Shown here: positions 32,716-42,054 of the stretch, piece by piece
How positions within the stretch are numbered: position 1 is the stretch's first letter
How the letters are laid out: every line of letters starts with the position of its first letter
NCBI GenBank assembly: GCA_965232405.1
Contig: OZ246966.1
Location: forward strand, 2,418,001 to 2,482,000
Source of the DNA: RCIO01 sp965232405
GTDB lineage: Bacteria > Pseudomonadota > Alphaproteobacteria > Rhizobiales > Rhizobiaceae
Reading direction: 5' to 3'
Length of the DNA stretch: 64,000 nucleotides
Notes under the pieces: generated by a model
Database searches by the model: none
Told to the model about the DNA's origin: nothing
Seen by the model: only the letters and a program-made list of their open reading frames with translations
Translations under genes and position numbers: made by a program

Positions 32716-33324
32716 GTGACAGACGAACAGGACATTACCAACGTCACCGAAATTCTCGAAACGATCGAGGAAGCCGGCGAGCGTCCCGACAAGGTCTTTG
32801 TCTCCGACATGCTGCAGGAGATCGGGAGCGACGCGTTCGCGCCGGTCATGCTGGTGCCGGCGCTGCTGATCATGTCGCCCGCGAGCGCGATTCCAGGCCT
32901 GCCTACAATTTCGGCGCTCATCATAGCACTGGCCGCATCGCAGCTGCTTACCGGCCGCAATGCTCTCTGGATGCCCGGTTTCGTGACACGGCGATCGATC
33001 AAGCGGCAGACGCTGGAGACCTGCGTTCGCTGGCTGGGCGGTCCAGCCGCCTTCGTCGATCGCGTCACCGGCCGGCGCCTGGTTTTTCTCACGGATCAGC
33101 CGTTTTCGGGAATGTGCGCGCTCGCCTGCCTGCTCATCGCGCTGGTCATGCCGTTCATGGAGGTTCTGCCGCTGTCGTCTTCCATCGCAGCAACCGCCAT
33201 CGCGTTTCTTACGCTCGGCCTCACGGTTCGCGACGGCATTCTCGTCCTGATCGGCATGACGATCACCACCAGTGCGGCTGTTCTTGTCCTCTATCTTGTC
33301 TTGCAGGCACGCGAGCTCATATGA
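32716..33324 (+). CDS. ExoD-like membrane protein
   Basis: A protein of 202 residues from a GTG at 32716 (VTDEQDITN); an upstream GTG at 32695 would add 7 residues. A short acidic cytosolic start precedes four to five hydrophobic segments. The conserved SDMLQEIGSDAFAPVMLVPALLIMSPASAIPGLPT block and MPFMEVLPLSSSIAATAIAFLTLGLTVRDG are typical of the exopolysaccharide-synthesis ExoD family, named from Sinorhizobium meliloti. The molecular role is unclear; exoD mutants are reported as alkali-sensitive. It lies between pth and ychF. Confidence 0.88.
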   Translation: MTDEQDITNVTEILETIEEAGERPDKVFVSDMLQEIGSDAFAPVMLVPALLIMSPASAIPGLPTISALIIALAASQLLTGRNALWMPGFVTRRSIKRQTLETCVRWLGGPAAFVDRVTGRRLVFLTDQPFSGMCALACLLIALVMPFMEVLPLSSSIAATAIAFLTLGLTVRDGILVLIGMTITTSAAVLVLYLVLQARELI

Positions 33325-33399
33325 CACGCGCTTGACGCGGGACCGCGCATTCGCTCAAAGGCGCGGACAATATCGCGAACACTTTCAGGAACGGATATC

Positions 33400-34503
33400 A
33401 TGGGTTTCAAATGCGGCATTGTCGGTTTGCCGAATGTTGGCAAGTCGACCTTGTTCAACGCGCTGACCAAAACGGCGGCGGCGCAGGCCGCCAACTATCC
33501 GTTCTGCACGATCGAGCCGAATACCGGCGAAGTCGCCGTGCCCGATCCGCGGCTGGCGAAGATCGCCGCCATCGCCAAGTCGAAGGAGATCATCCCGACG
33601 CGCATATCGTTTGTCGATATTGCGGGCTTGGTGCGCGGCGCATCCAAGGGAGAGGGGCTCGGCAACCAGTTTCTCGCCAACATCCGCGAGGTGGACGCTA
33701 TCGTTCACGTGCTGCGCTGCTTTGAGGATGACGACATCACCCATGTCGAGGGGCGCATCGATCCTGTCGCCGACGCCGAGACGGTGGAAACCGAGCTGAT
33801 GCTGTCGGATCTCGAAAGCCTGGAGCGGCGCACCGACCAGACGCGCAAGCGCGCGACTGGCAAGGACAAGGAGGCGATCACCGTCCTGCCGATGATGGAA
33901 AAGGCGCTGGCGCTGCTACAGGACGGCAAGCCGGTGCGACTGCTGCTCCCCGGCATCGCGTCGGAGGATCTGACAATCCTGCAGCGCCTCAACCTGCTGA
34001 CCTCCAAGCCCGTGCTTTATGTCTGCAACGTCGCTGAGGGCGACGCCGCTACAGGCAACGCCCAGACAAAAAAGGTCGAGGAAATGGCTGCCGCTCAGGG
34101 CGCACGCACCGTCGTCATTTCGGCTGCGATCGAGGCGGAGGTGGCGCAGCTAGACGATGCGGAGGCGACAGAATATCTCGAGGCGATGGGACTTGAGGAA
34201 GCGGGCCTCGACCGGTTGATCCGGGAAGGCTACGCCCTGCTCGACCTGATCACGTTCTTCACTGCCGGCCCGAAGGAATCGCGTGCCTGGACCGTGGAAC
34301 GCGGCGCCAAGGCGCCGCAAGCGGCGGGCGTCATCCATACCGATTTCGAGCGCGGCTTCATCCGGGCCCAGACGATCGCCTACAACGACTATGTCGCGCT
34401 GGGCGGCGAAGTGCCGGCGAAGGAAGCGGGCAAGGCGCGTGACGAGGGCAAGGAATATGTCGTCCAGGACGGCGATGTGATGCTGTTCAAGTTCAATACC
34501 TGA
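33400..34503 (+). CDS. ychF: Redox-regulated ATPase YchF (OBG-family)
   Basis: A 367-residue OBG-family P-loop protein. The G1 motif is GLPNVGKST, followed by the conserved NYPFCTIEPNTGEVAVPDPRL and a DIAGLVRGASKGEGLGN G3 region. The nucleotide-specificity motif reads NVAE rather than NKxD, fitting YchF's preference for ATP over GTP. A C-terminal TGS domain (LITFFTAGPKESRAWTVERGAKAPQAAGVIHTDFERGFI) ends the protein. YchF associates with ribosomes and responds to oxidative stress in other bacteria. Confidence 0.96.
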   Translation: MGFKCGIVGLPNVGKSTLFNALTKTAAAQAANYPFCTIEPNTGEVAVPDPRLAKIAAIAKSKEIIPTRISFVDIAGLVRGASKGEGLGNQFLANIREVDAIVHVLRCFEDDDITHVEGRIDPVADAETVETELMLSDLESLERRTDQTRKRATGKDKEAITVLPMMEKALALLQDGKPVRLLLPGIASEDLTILQRLNLLTSKPVLYVCNVAEGDAATGNAQTKKVEEMAAAQGARTVVISAAIEAEVAQLDDAEATEYLEAMGLEEAGLDRLIREGYALLDLITFFTAGPKESRAWTVERGAKAPQAAGVIHTDFERGFIRAQTIAYNDYVALGGEVPAKEAGKARDEGKEYVVQDGDVMLFKFNT

Positions 34504-34565
34504 GGCTCGTCGAGACATGATTTGAATCAAGGCGGTGCGCCGATCCTTCCGCCAAGTTTCATCTC

Positions 34566-35795
34566 ATGAACGTGCCATCTCCCGCCCCAACGCTGCGCCG
34601 TGCGCTCAATCTGCCGCTTCTCGTGTTCTACGGTGTCGGCGTCACCGTCGGCGCGGGCATCTTCGCGCTTATCGGCGAAATCCTTGCAATCGCTGGCGAT
34701 CAGGCGCCGCTTGCGTTTCTGCTTGCCGGGTTGATCGCCGGCGCAACGGGCCTGTCCTATGCGCTTCTGGTGCGCATCTTTCCGCGCGCGGGCGGAGAAG
34801 CGGTGTTCGTCAATCGCGGCATCGGACCGCTGGCTGCGCGGCTGGTCGGCATCGGCGTCGTCATCACCGGCATCGTTTCAAGCGCCGTTATCGCGCTAGC
34901 CTTCGCGGGTTATGCCGGCACGCTTGTGCCTATACCGGCGCCGATGCTGACGCTGTCGATCATAGTCCTGCTTGCATTGATCGCATGGTGGGGTGTGCGC
35001 GAGAGCGTATTCTTCGCGGCGGCGATCACACTGCTGGAGGTGGGAACGCTTGTCGTGATCGCGGTGGCCGCGGTGCCGCTGTTCGCCGATGCCGGGAAAC
35101 TCGCCGGCGCCTTCACGCCGCCGTCACAACTGGCTGCCTGGGCGCCGATACTGTCAGGCGCGATTGTCGCGTTCTTCGCCTTCATCGGTTTCGAGGATAT
35201 CGAGAACATGGCCGAGGAGACGGTAGACCCGGTACGCACCGCTCCACGCGCGATACTGCTCACGCTGGGCATCACCGTTGTCGTCTATGTGATCCTTGCG
35301 TCCGTCGCGGTGCTTGCGCCGGACCGTGAAGCGATCACCGGCTCGAGTGCGCCACTGGCGGTCCTGTTCGAAACCGTCACCGGCATGCGCGGCGAGGCGA
35401 TCGTCGTCATCGCGGCAGTCGCCATGATCAACGGTATCCTGGTGCAGATCGTGATGGCCTCGCGCGTCCTCTACGGTATGGCGACAGAGGGGTTGCTGCC
35501 GCGCTTTCTGGCTGGACTTGATCCGAATCGCCGCACGCCGGCGCGAGCGACGGCCCTTGTCGCGGCTGCAATCACCGTGCTTGCACTGAGCTTCCCGCTG
35601 CTGCGGTTGGCGGAACTGACCAGCCTGGTCACGCTCGGCGTGTTCGCCCTCGTCAACCTTTCCCTGTTCCGACTGGCCACGCGCATGCCGGAAGCCCGGC
35701 TCGGCCGGTGGCGCTCGTGGGGGCTTGCGGCAGCCCTCTTGTGCGCAGGCATGGCCGCCTGGCAAATCGCTCAGGGTCTGATGCCTGTGCACTGA
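34566..35795 (+). CDS. APC-superfamily amino acid/polyamine permease
   Basis: A 409-residue inner-membrane transporter with about eleven hydrophobic segments. The first helix carries the unwound glycine motif VGVTVGAGIFALIGEI, which binds substrate backbone in APC transporters, and the later FAFIGFEDIENMAEETVDPVRTAPRAI loop is typical of the amino acid permease branch. Substrate identity cannot be predicted. It stands alone, 62 nt after ychF. Confidence 0.9.
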   Translation: MNVPSPAPTLRRALNLPLLVFYGVGVTVGAGIFALIGEILAIAGDQAPLAFLLAGLIAGATGLSYALLVRIFPRAGGEAVFVNRGIGPLAARLVGIGVVITGIVSSAVIALAFAGYAGTLVPIPAPMLTLSIIVLLALIAWWGVRESVFFAAAITLLEVGTLVVIAVAAVPLFADAGKLAGAFTPPSQLAAWAPILSGAIVAFFAFIGFEDIENMAEETVDPVRTAPRAILLTLGITVVVYVILASVAVLAPDREAITGSSAPLAVLFETVTGMRGEAIVVIAAVAMINGILVQIVMASRVLYGMATEGLLPRFLAGLDPNRRTPARATALVAAAITVLALSFPLLRLAELTSLVTLGVFALVNLSLFRLATRMPEARLGRWRSWGLAAALLCAGMAAWQIAQGLMPVH

Positions 35796-35870
35796 GGGCG
35801 CCGGCGGTCACATTTCGATCATGCGGGCAGTAACGATTGCGCGCTGAACTCGCGGCGCTACTGTCTACCC

Positions 35871-36500
35871 GTGAACTCGCAGACACATATCATCATGGGC
35901 GCGGCATTGTTCGGCCGACCGGTGCCGCGCATGGCCTGGGCGGCGGCTGCCGGTGGGCTGGCGCCCGACTTGCCGATGTATTTCATCATCGCCGCGCTGC
36001 GCATGAACGGTCATTCGCTGCGTGAGATTTTCCGCGAAATCTACTGGGAACACTGGTGGCAGATCGCCAATGGACTTGGCCATTCCTTCTGGCTGTGGGG
36101 CGGGTTGGTAGTGATCTCAGGCCTGATCGCCTACCGACAGAGGCAATCCGGGACGTCAGGGGCGGCAACGCCCGCGCCGCGGATAAAAGCGCAGCTTGTA
36201 TTCGCCTTTTCGGCGTCGGCACTGCTGCATTCGTTCATCGACCTTTTGTCCCACCGCGACGATGCCCACATGCATTTGTGGCCGTTCACCGAATGGCGGT
36301 TCCGTTCTCCCGTTTCCTATTGGGACAGCCGGTACTATGGCGACTGGTTCGGACTGTTCGAGGCGACCATCGGGATTGTGCTGGTCGCAATCCTCTTCCG
36401 GCGCTATCGGTCCTGGCTACTGCGCGTTGCGCTGTTGGTCGCGCTGGGGCTCTATGTCGCCGTGCCGGCATTCTTCATCTTCAATCTCGGCGGATCCTGA
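35871..36500 (+). CDS. DUF457/YdjM-like membrane protein (putative metal-dependent hydrolase)
   Basis: A 209-residue protein beginning MNSQTHIIMGAALFG, with His residues at both ends of the first segment, then APDLPMYF and a LLHSFIDLLSHRDDAHMHLWPF core in which histidines and aspartates recur. This H/D spacing is typical of the membrane-bound metal-dependent hydrolase family (DUF457/YdjM). Four or five membrane helices are likely. Rhizobial homologues are often labelled CobQ in error. GTG/ATG choice is not critical. The function is unknown. Confidence 0.75.
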   Translation: MNSQTHIIMGAALFGRPVPRMAWAAAAGGLAPDLPMYFIIAALRMNGHSLREIFREIYWEHWWQIANGLGHSFWLWGGLVVISGLIAYRQRQSGTSGAATPAPRIKAQLVFAFSASALLHSFIDLLSHRDDAHMHLWPFTEWRFRSPVSYWDSRYYGDWFGLFEATIGIVLVAILFRRYRSWLLRVALLVALGLYVAVPAFFIFNLGGS

Positions 36501-36606
36501 GCGGTCGTCTACTCGGACGGAACTGTTGGGTCAGTGTCGTTAGAGGGAATTGCATTTGGCAAATCCTTGAGCCACAACATTGTTCAAGCATGAACAGGAA
36601 TCACGC

Positions 36607-37068
36607 ATGACCGGCAAGAGATGGGCATACGAAGACTTCGAGGAAGGCGCAGTGCTGGAACTCGGATCGAAGACAGTGACCGCGGAAGAGATTATCGACT
36701 TTGCTTCCCAATTCGATGCCCAGCCCATGCATCTCGATGAAGCGGCCGGCAAGGCCAGCATATTGGGCGGGTTGGCGGCATCCGGCTGGCATACCTGCTG
36801 TTTGTTCATGCGCATGATGTGCGACGGGTTTCTGCTGGATTCCACCTCGCAGGGATCGCCGGGGATCGAATATGCGCGCTGGAAGAAGCCGGTTCTGGCC
36901 GGCGATACGCTGAGCGGCCGGTCGATCGTTGCTGCAAAGCGTGAATCCGGGTCGCGCCCGAAACTGGGTTTCGTCACGGTACGTCACGAACTCACAAACC
37001 AGCGTGGAGAGGTTGTGCTGGAATTCCAGAACACCGGCATGTTCCTCAAGCGCGAGGCGGTGGCATGA
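36607..37068 (+). CDS. MaoC-like (R)-hydratase subunit 1
   Basis: A 153-residue hot-dog-fold protein from the ATG at 36607. The hydratase-2 active-site pair D-x4-H is intact in FDAQPMHLDEAAG, followed by the conserved GGLAASGWHTCCLFMRMM and a YARWKKPVLAGDTLSG strand. Family members hydrate trans-2-enoyl-CoA or related acyl esters. Its stop overlaps the start of a second MaoC gene by 4 nt (ATGA), so they are translated together and may form a heterodimer. The substrate is unknown. Confidence 0.9.
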   Translation: MTGKRWAYEDFEEGAVLELGSKTVTAEEIIDFASQFDAQPMHLDEAAGKASILGGLAASGWHTCCLFMRMMCDGFLLDSTSQGSPGIEYARWKKPVLAGDTLSGRSIVAAKRESGSRPKLGFVTVRHELTNQRGEVVLEFQNTGMFLKREAVA

Positions 37069-37535
37069 GCCTCGACGATTATCTGGCTCTCGGAGAAACC
37101 ATCACGCTGGGCTCGCACACATTCGAGCCTGACGAGATCAAGGAATTCGCGCGCAAATACGATCCGCAGCCGTTTCACGTCGACGAGGCGGCGGCGGAAC
37201 ACAGCGTGTTCGGCAGCCTGTGTGCCTCGGGCTGGCACACGGCGGCGATGTGGATGCGGTACAATCTGAAGAAGCGCGAGGACATTGGGGAGCGTCCCTG
37301 GGCCGGCCCCGGCCCGAGACCCGAATTCGGACCATCTCCGGGTTTCACCGACCTCAAATGGCTGAAGCCGGTCTATGCCGGCGACACCATCACCTTCACG
37401 CGCACCGCGCTTCACCACCGGGCGATGACATCGCGGCCGGGCTGGCGCATCCTGACGATCCGTTGCGAGGCCCACAACCAGGACGATGCACCGGTCTTGA
37501 CCTTCGACAGCGCCGTACTGGTCAAGACGGGGTAG
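37065..37535 (+). CDS. MaoC-like (R)-hydratase subunit 2
   Basis: A 156-residue hot-dog-fold protein, paralogous to the preceding gene. The active-site D-x4-H is present in YDPQPFHVDEAAA, followed by SLCASGWHTAAMWMRY and FTDLKWLKPVYAGDTI. Both partners retain catalytic residues, unlike some MaoC pairs in which one is degenerate. It overlaps the first MaoC gene and ends about 110 nt before uvrB. Confidence 0.9.
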   Translation: MSLDDYLALGETITLGSHTFEPDEIKEFARKYDPQPFHVDEAAAEHSVFGSLCASGWHTAAMWMRYNLKKREDIGERPWAGPGPRPEFGPSPGFTDLKWLKPVYAGDTITFTRTALHHRAMTSRPGWRILTIRCEAHNQDDAPVLTFDSAVLVKTG

Positions 37536-37643
37536 CGGAATCCATCCAACTCCTGACAGCCTTCTGTCAGGAGGGCGCGTTGCCGTGCCGCGATTGCCAT
37601 AGGCGGCCTTTCCTTCGCCGCGGACTCTGACCATATTGGCGTC

Positions 37644-40600
37644 ATGGCCCGATCTCCGAATAGCAAGTCCGCTGATGCGGCGAACGAGAACGAACGCGCG
37701 CACCGTCGGCGCGGCAGCCCACTCACCGACTATATGGATGCGTCCGAACCGCTGGAGCGGAAAGGCTTCGAAGAAGCACCGCAGCCGGAGTTGACAGGAG
37801 AGCCGCTTGGCGGCCCTGTCAGCGGCTGGGCGAAGCAGATTTCTGAAGAGGCGGAACGTGAAGGTGTGCCCGCGCAAGGTGGAGGCGGCGTGAGCGCGAA
37901 GAAGAAGGTCCCTGAGCGCTCTTCCGCACCCACCAAGACCGCGCGTGGCACCTCCATGGGTGGTGCGGCATCGCCGAAAGAGCGCGCGGCCGCCGGCTTG
38001 AACCCGGTCGCCGGCCTCGATGTCAGCCTGGAGGACGCCGAAGCGTTCACCTCGACGGGCGTCACGGCTACGGTCGCGGCGTTGTCGAGGCTGATCGAAG
38101 GTGGCGACCCTAACGTCAAGCAGGATGTGTGGGTTCCGCACCGGCCCGAACGTCCGGAGAAATCCGAGGGCGGAATCGCGCTCAAGATGGAGACGGAATA
38201 CAAGCCGTCGGGCGACCAGCCGACGGCGATCGCCGATCTCGTCGAAGGCGCCAATGAGAACGAGCGCACGCAGGTTCTGCTTGGTGTCACCGGCTCCGGC
38301 AAGACCTTCACGATGGCCAAAGTCATCGAGGAAACGCAGCGGCCGGCGCTGATCCTGGCGCCCAACAAGACACTGGCGGCGCAGCTCTATGGCGAGTTCA
38401 AGAGCTTCTTCCCGAACAACGCCGTCGAGTATTTCGTCTCCTATTACGACTATTACCAGCCGGAGGCTTATGTGCCCCGGACGGACACCTATATCGAGAA
38501 GGAAAGCTCGATCAACGAGCAGATCGACCGCATGCGTCACTCGGCGACGCGGGCGCTGCTGGAACGCGACGATGTGGTCATCGTCGCTTCGGTTTCCTGC
38601 ATCTACGGTATCGGTTCGGTCGAAACCTACACGGCAATGACCTTCCAGATGCAGGTTGGCGACCGGCTGGACCAGCGCCAACTGCTCGCCGATCTGGTGG
38701 CGCAGCAATACAAGCGGCAGGACACGAATTTCGTGCGCGGCTCGTTCCGGGTGCGCGGCGATACGATCGAGATCTTTCCGGCCCACCTTGAGGATCGGGC
38801 CTGGCGCATTTCGCTGTTCGGCGACGAGATCGATTCCATCACCGAGTTCGATCCGCTGACGGGGCACAAATCCGGTGATCTGAAGTCGGTGAAGATCTAC
38901 GCCAATTCGCACTATGTGACGCCGAAGCCGACCCTGGCCCAGGCGACGAAGTCGATCAAGGAGGAGCTGAAGCACCGGCTGGCTGAGCTGGAGCGGGCCG
39001 GGCGGTTGCTGGAGGCGCAGCGGCTGGAGCAGCGCACCCGCTTCGACCTGGAAATGCTGGAAGCGACGGGCTCCTGCGCCGGCATCGAGAACTATTCGCG
39101 CTATCTTACCGGCCGCAAGCCGGGCGAGCCGCCGCCGACCCTGTTCGAGTACATCCCCGACAACGCGCTTGTGTTCGTCGACGAAAGCCACGTCACCATC
39201 CCGCAGATCGGCGGCATGTATCGCGGCGACTTCCGCCGCAAGGCGACGCTGGCCGAATACGGTTTCCGGCTGCCGTCATGCATGGACAACCGGCCGCTGC
39301 GCTTCGAGGAGTGGGATGCAATGCGGCCTTCCACGGTGGCCGTCTCGGCGACGCCGGGCAACTGGGAGATGGAGGCTGCCGGCGGCGTGTTCGCCGAACA
39401 AGTGATCCGCCCGACCGGGCTGATCGATCCGCCGGTCGAGGTGCGGCCAGCCAAGAGCCAGGTCGACGACGTTCTGGGCGAAATCCGCGACACGACGGCC
39501 AAGGGCTACCGGACGCTGTGCACCGTGCTGACCAAACGCATGGCGGAAGACCTGACGGAGTACCTGCATGAGCAGGGTATCCGGGTGCGCTACATGCACT
39601 CCGATATCGACACTCTGGAGCGCATCGAGATCATCCGCGATCTGCGGCTGGGCGCATTCGACTGTCTGGTTGGCATCAACCTTTTGCGCGAGGGCCTCGA
39701 CATTCCCGAATGCGGCTTCGTCGCCATTCTGGACGCAGACAAGGAAGGTTTCCTGCGTTCCGAGACATCTCTGATCCAGACGATCGGGCGTGCGGCGCGA
39801 AATGTCGACGGCAAGGTCATACTCTATGCCGACACAATTACCGGCTCGATGGAACGCGCCATGGCGGAGACCGAGCGGCGGCGCGAGAAGCAGCTCGAAT
39901 ACAATGCCGAGCATGGCATCACGCCGGAAAGTGTGAAGGCGCGCATCGCGGACATTCTCGACAGCGTCTATGAGCGCGACCACGTGCGCGCAGACATTTC
40001 CGGCGCGACCAAGGACGCCGGTGCCATGATGGGCAACAATCTCAAGGCCCATCTCGAATATCTTGAAAAGGAAATGCGCGACGCCGCAGCCGATCTCGAC
40101 TTCGAAAAGGCGGCGCGTTTGCGCGACGAGGCCAAGCGCCTGCGCGACACTGAACTCGCCATTTCCGACGATCCGCTGGCGCGCGAGGTGGAGATGCAGT
40201 CCCCTGCTTCGGGCCGCGAAAAGGGCAAGCACAACAAGGGCCGGCAGCGGCACCGCACGGTTGAAGATCAGGAGCGGATACGCCAGCGCGAGGAAGCGCG
40301 CGCTGCCGAAGAGGCCGCCAAGGCCGCGCGTCCCAACATGTTCCGCAAGCCGGATCTTGATGAGATGGGTGGCAGCGGCGACCACACGACGCCGGCAGGA
40401 AACTCGCTCTTCCGCAAGCAGGACCATCGCGAGGCTCATCGCCCGGACTACGGCACGCCCGGCGAGGACAAGTCACTGTTTCGCAGGAACAGTCTCGACG
40501 AGATGACGGTCGGCCGCACCGAGAAACCGGTCGAGGGCAAGAAACCGTCGAAACCGTCTGCGGACACCGCCGATGACACAAGACCAGTCAAACGCGGGAA

Positions 40601-40685
40601 GATCGGTGCGGGAAGCTACGAAGACCCTGCGGACGAACGCCGCGCCGCGCGACGGTCACGCAAGACCGGCCGGCCGGGGCGCTGA
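37644..40685 (+). CDS. uvrB: Excinuclease ABC subunit B with long N- and C-terminal extensions
   Basis: DNA damage recognition helicase of nucleotide excision repair, partner of UvrA and UvrC. The core (about residues 185-860) has Walker A GVTGSGKTFT, the beta-hairpin region YYDYYQPEAYVPRTDTYIEKESSINEQIDR, the DEAD-type DESH motif and QTIGRAARN. A UVR motif (YLEKEMRDAAADLDFEKAARLRDE) follows. At 1013 residues it exceeds the usual 670. The extra N-terminal 185 residues are disordered. The C-terminal tail carries three related motifs, MFRKPDLDEM, LFRKQDHREA and LFRRNSLDEM. Similar extensions occur in other Rhizobiales. Confidence 0.96.
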   Translation: MARSPNSKSADAANENERAHRRRGSPLTDYMDASEPLERKGFEEAPQPELTGEPLGGPVSGWAKQISEEAEREGVPAQGGGGVSAKKKVPERSSAPTKTARGTSMGGAASPKERAAAGLNPVAGLDVSLEDAEAFTSTGVTATVAALSRLIEGGDPNVKQDVWVPHRPERPEKSEGGIALKMETEYKPSGDQPTAIADLVEGANENERTQVLLGVTGSGKTFTMAKVIEETQRPALILAPNKTLAAQLYGEFKSFFPNNAVEYFVSYYDYYQPEAYVPRTDTYIEKESSINEQIDRMRHSATRALLERDDVVIVASVSCIYGIGSVETYTAMTFQMQVGDRLDQRQLLADLVAQQYKRQDTNFVRGSFRVRGDTIEIFPAHLEDRAWRISLFGDEIDSITEFDPLTGHKSGDLKSVKIYANSHYVTPKPTLAQATKSIKEELKHRLAELERAGRLLEAQRLEQRTRFDLEMLEATGSCAGIENYSRYLTGRKPGEPPPTLFEYIPDNALVFVDESHVTIPQIGGMYRGDFRRKATLAEYGFRLPSCMDNRPLRFEEWDAMRPSTVAVSATPGNWEMEAAGGVFAEQVIRPTGLIDPPVEVRPAKSQVDDVLGEIRDTTAKGYRTLCTVLTKRMAEDLTEYLHEQGIRVRYMHSDIDTLERIEIIRDLRLGAFDCLVGINLLREGLDIPECGFVAILDADKEGFLRSETSLIQTIGRAARNVDGKVILYADTITGSMERAMAETERRREKQLEYNAEHGITPESVKARIADILDSVYERDHVRADISGATKDAGAMMGNNLKAHLEYLEKEMRDAAADLDFEKAARLRDEAKRLRDTELAISDDPLAREVEMQSPASGREKGKHNKGRQRHRTVEDQERIRQREEARAAEEAAKAARPNMFRKPDLDEMGGSGDHTTPAGNSLFRKQDHREAHRPDYGTPGEDKSLFRRNSLDEMTVGRTEKPVEGKKPSKPSADTADDTRPVKRGKIGAGSYEDPADERRAARRSRKTGRPGR

Positions 40686-40697
40686 GCAGACTTGGCC

Positions 40698-41321
40698 CTA
40701 CTTCTTCCGCGCCACGATGAAGGGCCGCGAGTCGCCGTGGAAATCTGATTCTGCAATTTCGAAGCCTGCGGCGAGTATCATCGCCTCCAGTTGTTTCGCG
40801 GTGAAGAAACTCAGGCCGGGCGGCGCCTTGCCAAACAGCCGCATGATGGCGATGAGTGGGCGGAACAGATATTGCTTCGCGCCGCCGATCGCGGCTGTTT
40901 TTGAGATCAGTAGGCCGCCGGACTTCATAAGTTCGGACAGCCGTCGCAGAGTGGCCGGCACGTCGGGCGTCAGGTGCAGGAAGTTGAAAGCCAGCACGGC
41001 ATCAAACGGCGCCGAGGGAAACGCATCGTCGAAGGGTGTGGCACAGACGAAGTCGACATTGGCTGCATTCTGGTTCGCAGCCTTCTCCCTGCCGATGATG
41101 ACCATTTCCGACGAGATGTCGCTGGCGGTCAGGTGCGCAACCGACGGCGCCAGCAGCAGCGCCGTCGATCCCGAGCCGCAGCCGACCTCAAGCACCTGGT
41201 TGTCCTTCGAAAGATGGACACGCGTGCGCTCGATCGTCTTGTTGTAACCTTCCGGATCCTTGATCGGGCCGGCCGCATATTTGCGGGCAATCCGGTCCCA
41301 GAACGTCTTTGTGTCGGGCAT
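40698..41321 (-). CDS. Class I SAM-dependent methyltransferase
   Basis: A 207-residue Rossmann-fold methyltransferase. SAM-binding motif I is VLEVGCGSGSTALLLAP near residue 42, with motif II acid in TASDISSEMV and motif IV in VDFVCATPFDDAFP. The start MPDTKTFWDRIARKYAAGPIKDPEGY is typical of small-molecule or lipid methyltransferases of the Methyltransf_11/25 type. The target is unknown. It is convergent with uvrB (12 nt). Confidence 0.9.
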   Translation of the reverse strand: MPDTKTFWDRIARKYAAGPIKDPEGYNKTIERTRVHLSKDNQVLEVGCGSGSTALLLAPSVAHLTASDISSEMVIIGREKAANQNAANVDFVCATPFDDAFPSAPFDAVLAFNFLHLTPDVPATLRRLSELMKSGGLLISKTAAIGGAKQYLFRPLIAIMRLFGKAPPGLSFFTAKQLEAMILAAGFEIAESDFHGDSRPFIVARKK

Positions 41322-41617
41322 ACGCTTTGTCCTGTCGTCTCGGTGTCTGTTCGTTGCGAGACGGAATACCCATGCAGGGATCGAATGGGAATTGCCGAAA
41401 CGAGCAGCTTAATTATGCGAAAACGCATGGATTGAGCACGCACATTGCCAAGCCTGTTCGCAGACCGCTCCTGTCATGTTTCGATTGCGGCCATGGTGTA
41501 TGCGTTTTCTACAATGTCGGATCGGTTGAGGACGCCGTGCATTGAATGGCGCTCCGCGCGTTTGGCATTCAAAGAGCCAAGTCGGCGGCGCGTTGCCGGC
41601 CGTAGGCCGGGCATGTC
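41322..41617. other. Intergenic region between clpS and the methyltransferase gene
   Basis: About 296 nt without a supported gene. A GC-rich inverted repeat CCGGCC-GTA-GGCCGG lies at 41596-41610 just beyond the clpS stop; it lacks a T-run on either strand, so termination there is doubtful. Confidence 0.4.
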
Positions 41618-41923
41618 TCACTCTTCCGGTTCGGTTGTGAACAACAGCGGAAAGCCGGCGACCTTGCCTGCGTCGGTGGCGCGGGTCGCCTTGGTTTCGG
41701 CGATGTCCTTGGTGAAGACGGCAACTACGCAGACCCCGCGCTGATGCGCGGTGATCATGATGCGGTAGGCCTCGTCCTCGGTGGTGCGGAACTCGGCTTT
41801 CAGAACCTGCACAACGAATTCACGCGGTGTGAAGTCGTCATTGACGAGGATGACCTTGTGCAGCTTCGGTCGTTCGACCTTTTTGCGGGTCTCGACGCGG
41901 GATTTGATGTCGCTGCGGCTCAT
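41618..41923 (-). CDS. clpS: ATP-dependent Clp protease adaptor ClpS (ClpS2 type)
   Basis: A 101-residue N-end rule adaptor that delivers substrates with bulky N-terminal residues to ClpAP. The fold is clear: LHKVILVNDDFTPREFVVQVLKAEF, then AYRIMITAHQRGVCVVAVFTKDIAETKA. Alphaproteobacteria often have two ClpS proteins; the shorter basic N-terminus (MSRSDIKSRVETRKKVERP) and the absence of an adjacent clpA suggest the second, ClpS2. ClpS2 differs in substrate specificity from ClpS1 in Agrobacterium. clpA is not in the window. Confidence 0.92.
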   Translation of the reverse strand: MSRSDIKSRVETRKKVERPKLHKVILVNDDFTPREFVVQVLKAEFRTTEDEAYRIMITAHQRGVCVVAVFTKDIAETKATRATDAGKVAGFPLLFTTEPEE

Positions 41924-42054
41924 GGCTGTGCTCGACGATTGGTTGCCGGCTGTTGTTCCGGCAGATCGTGCCTTACAGCATTATCGCATGGGCCACCGAC
42001 GCGGCGCAATTCGATGCGCCGACGGACTGCATATGCGCGGCTGAGCCGACCGGC

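Noticed and set aside
36984..39191. 735-codon minus-strand frame opposite MaoC and uvrB
   Set aside because: It spans three well-supported plus-strand genes and has no recognisable domain; a GC-driven shadow.
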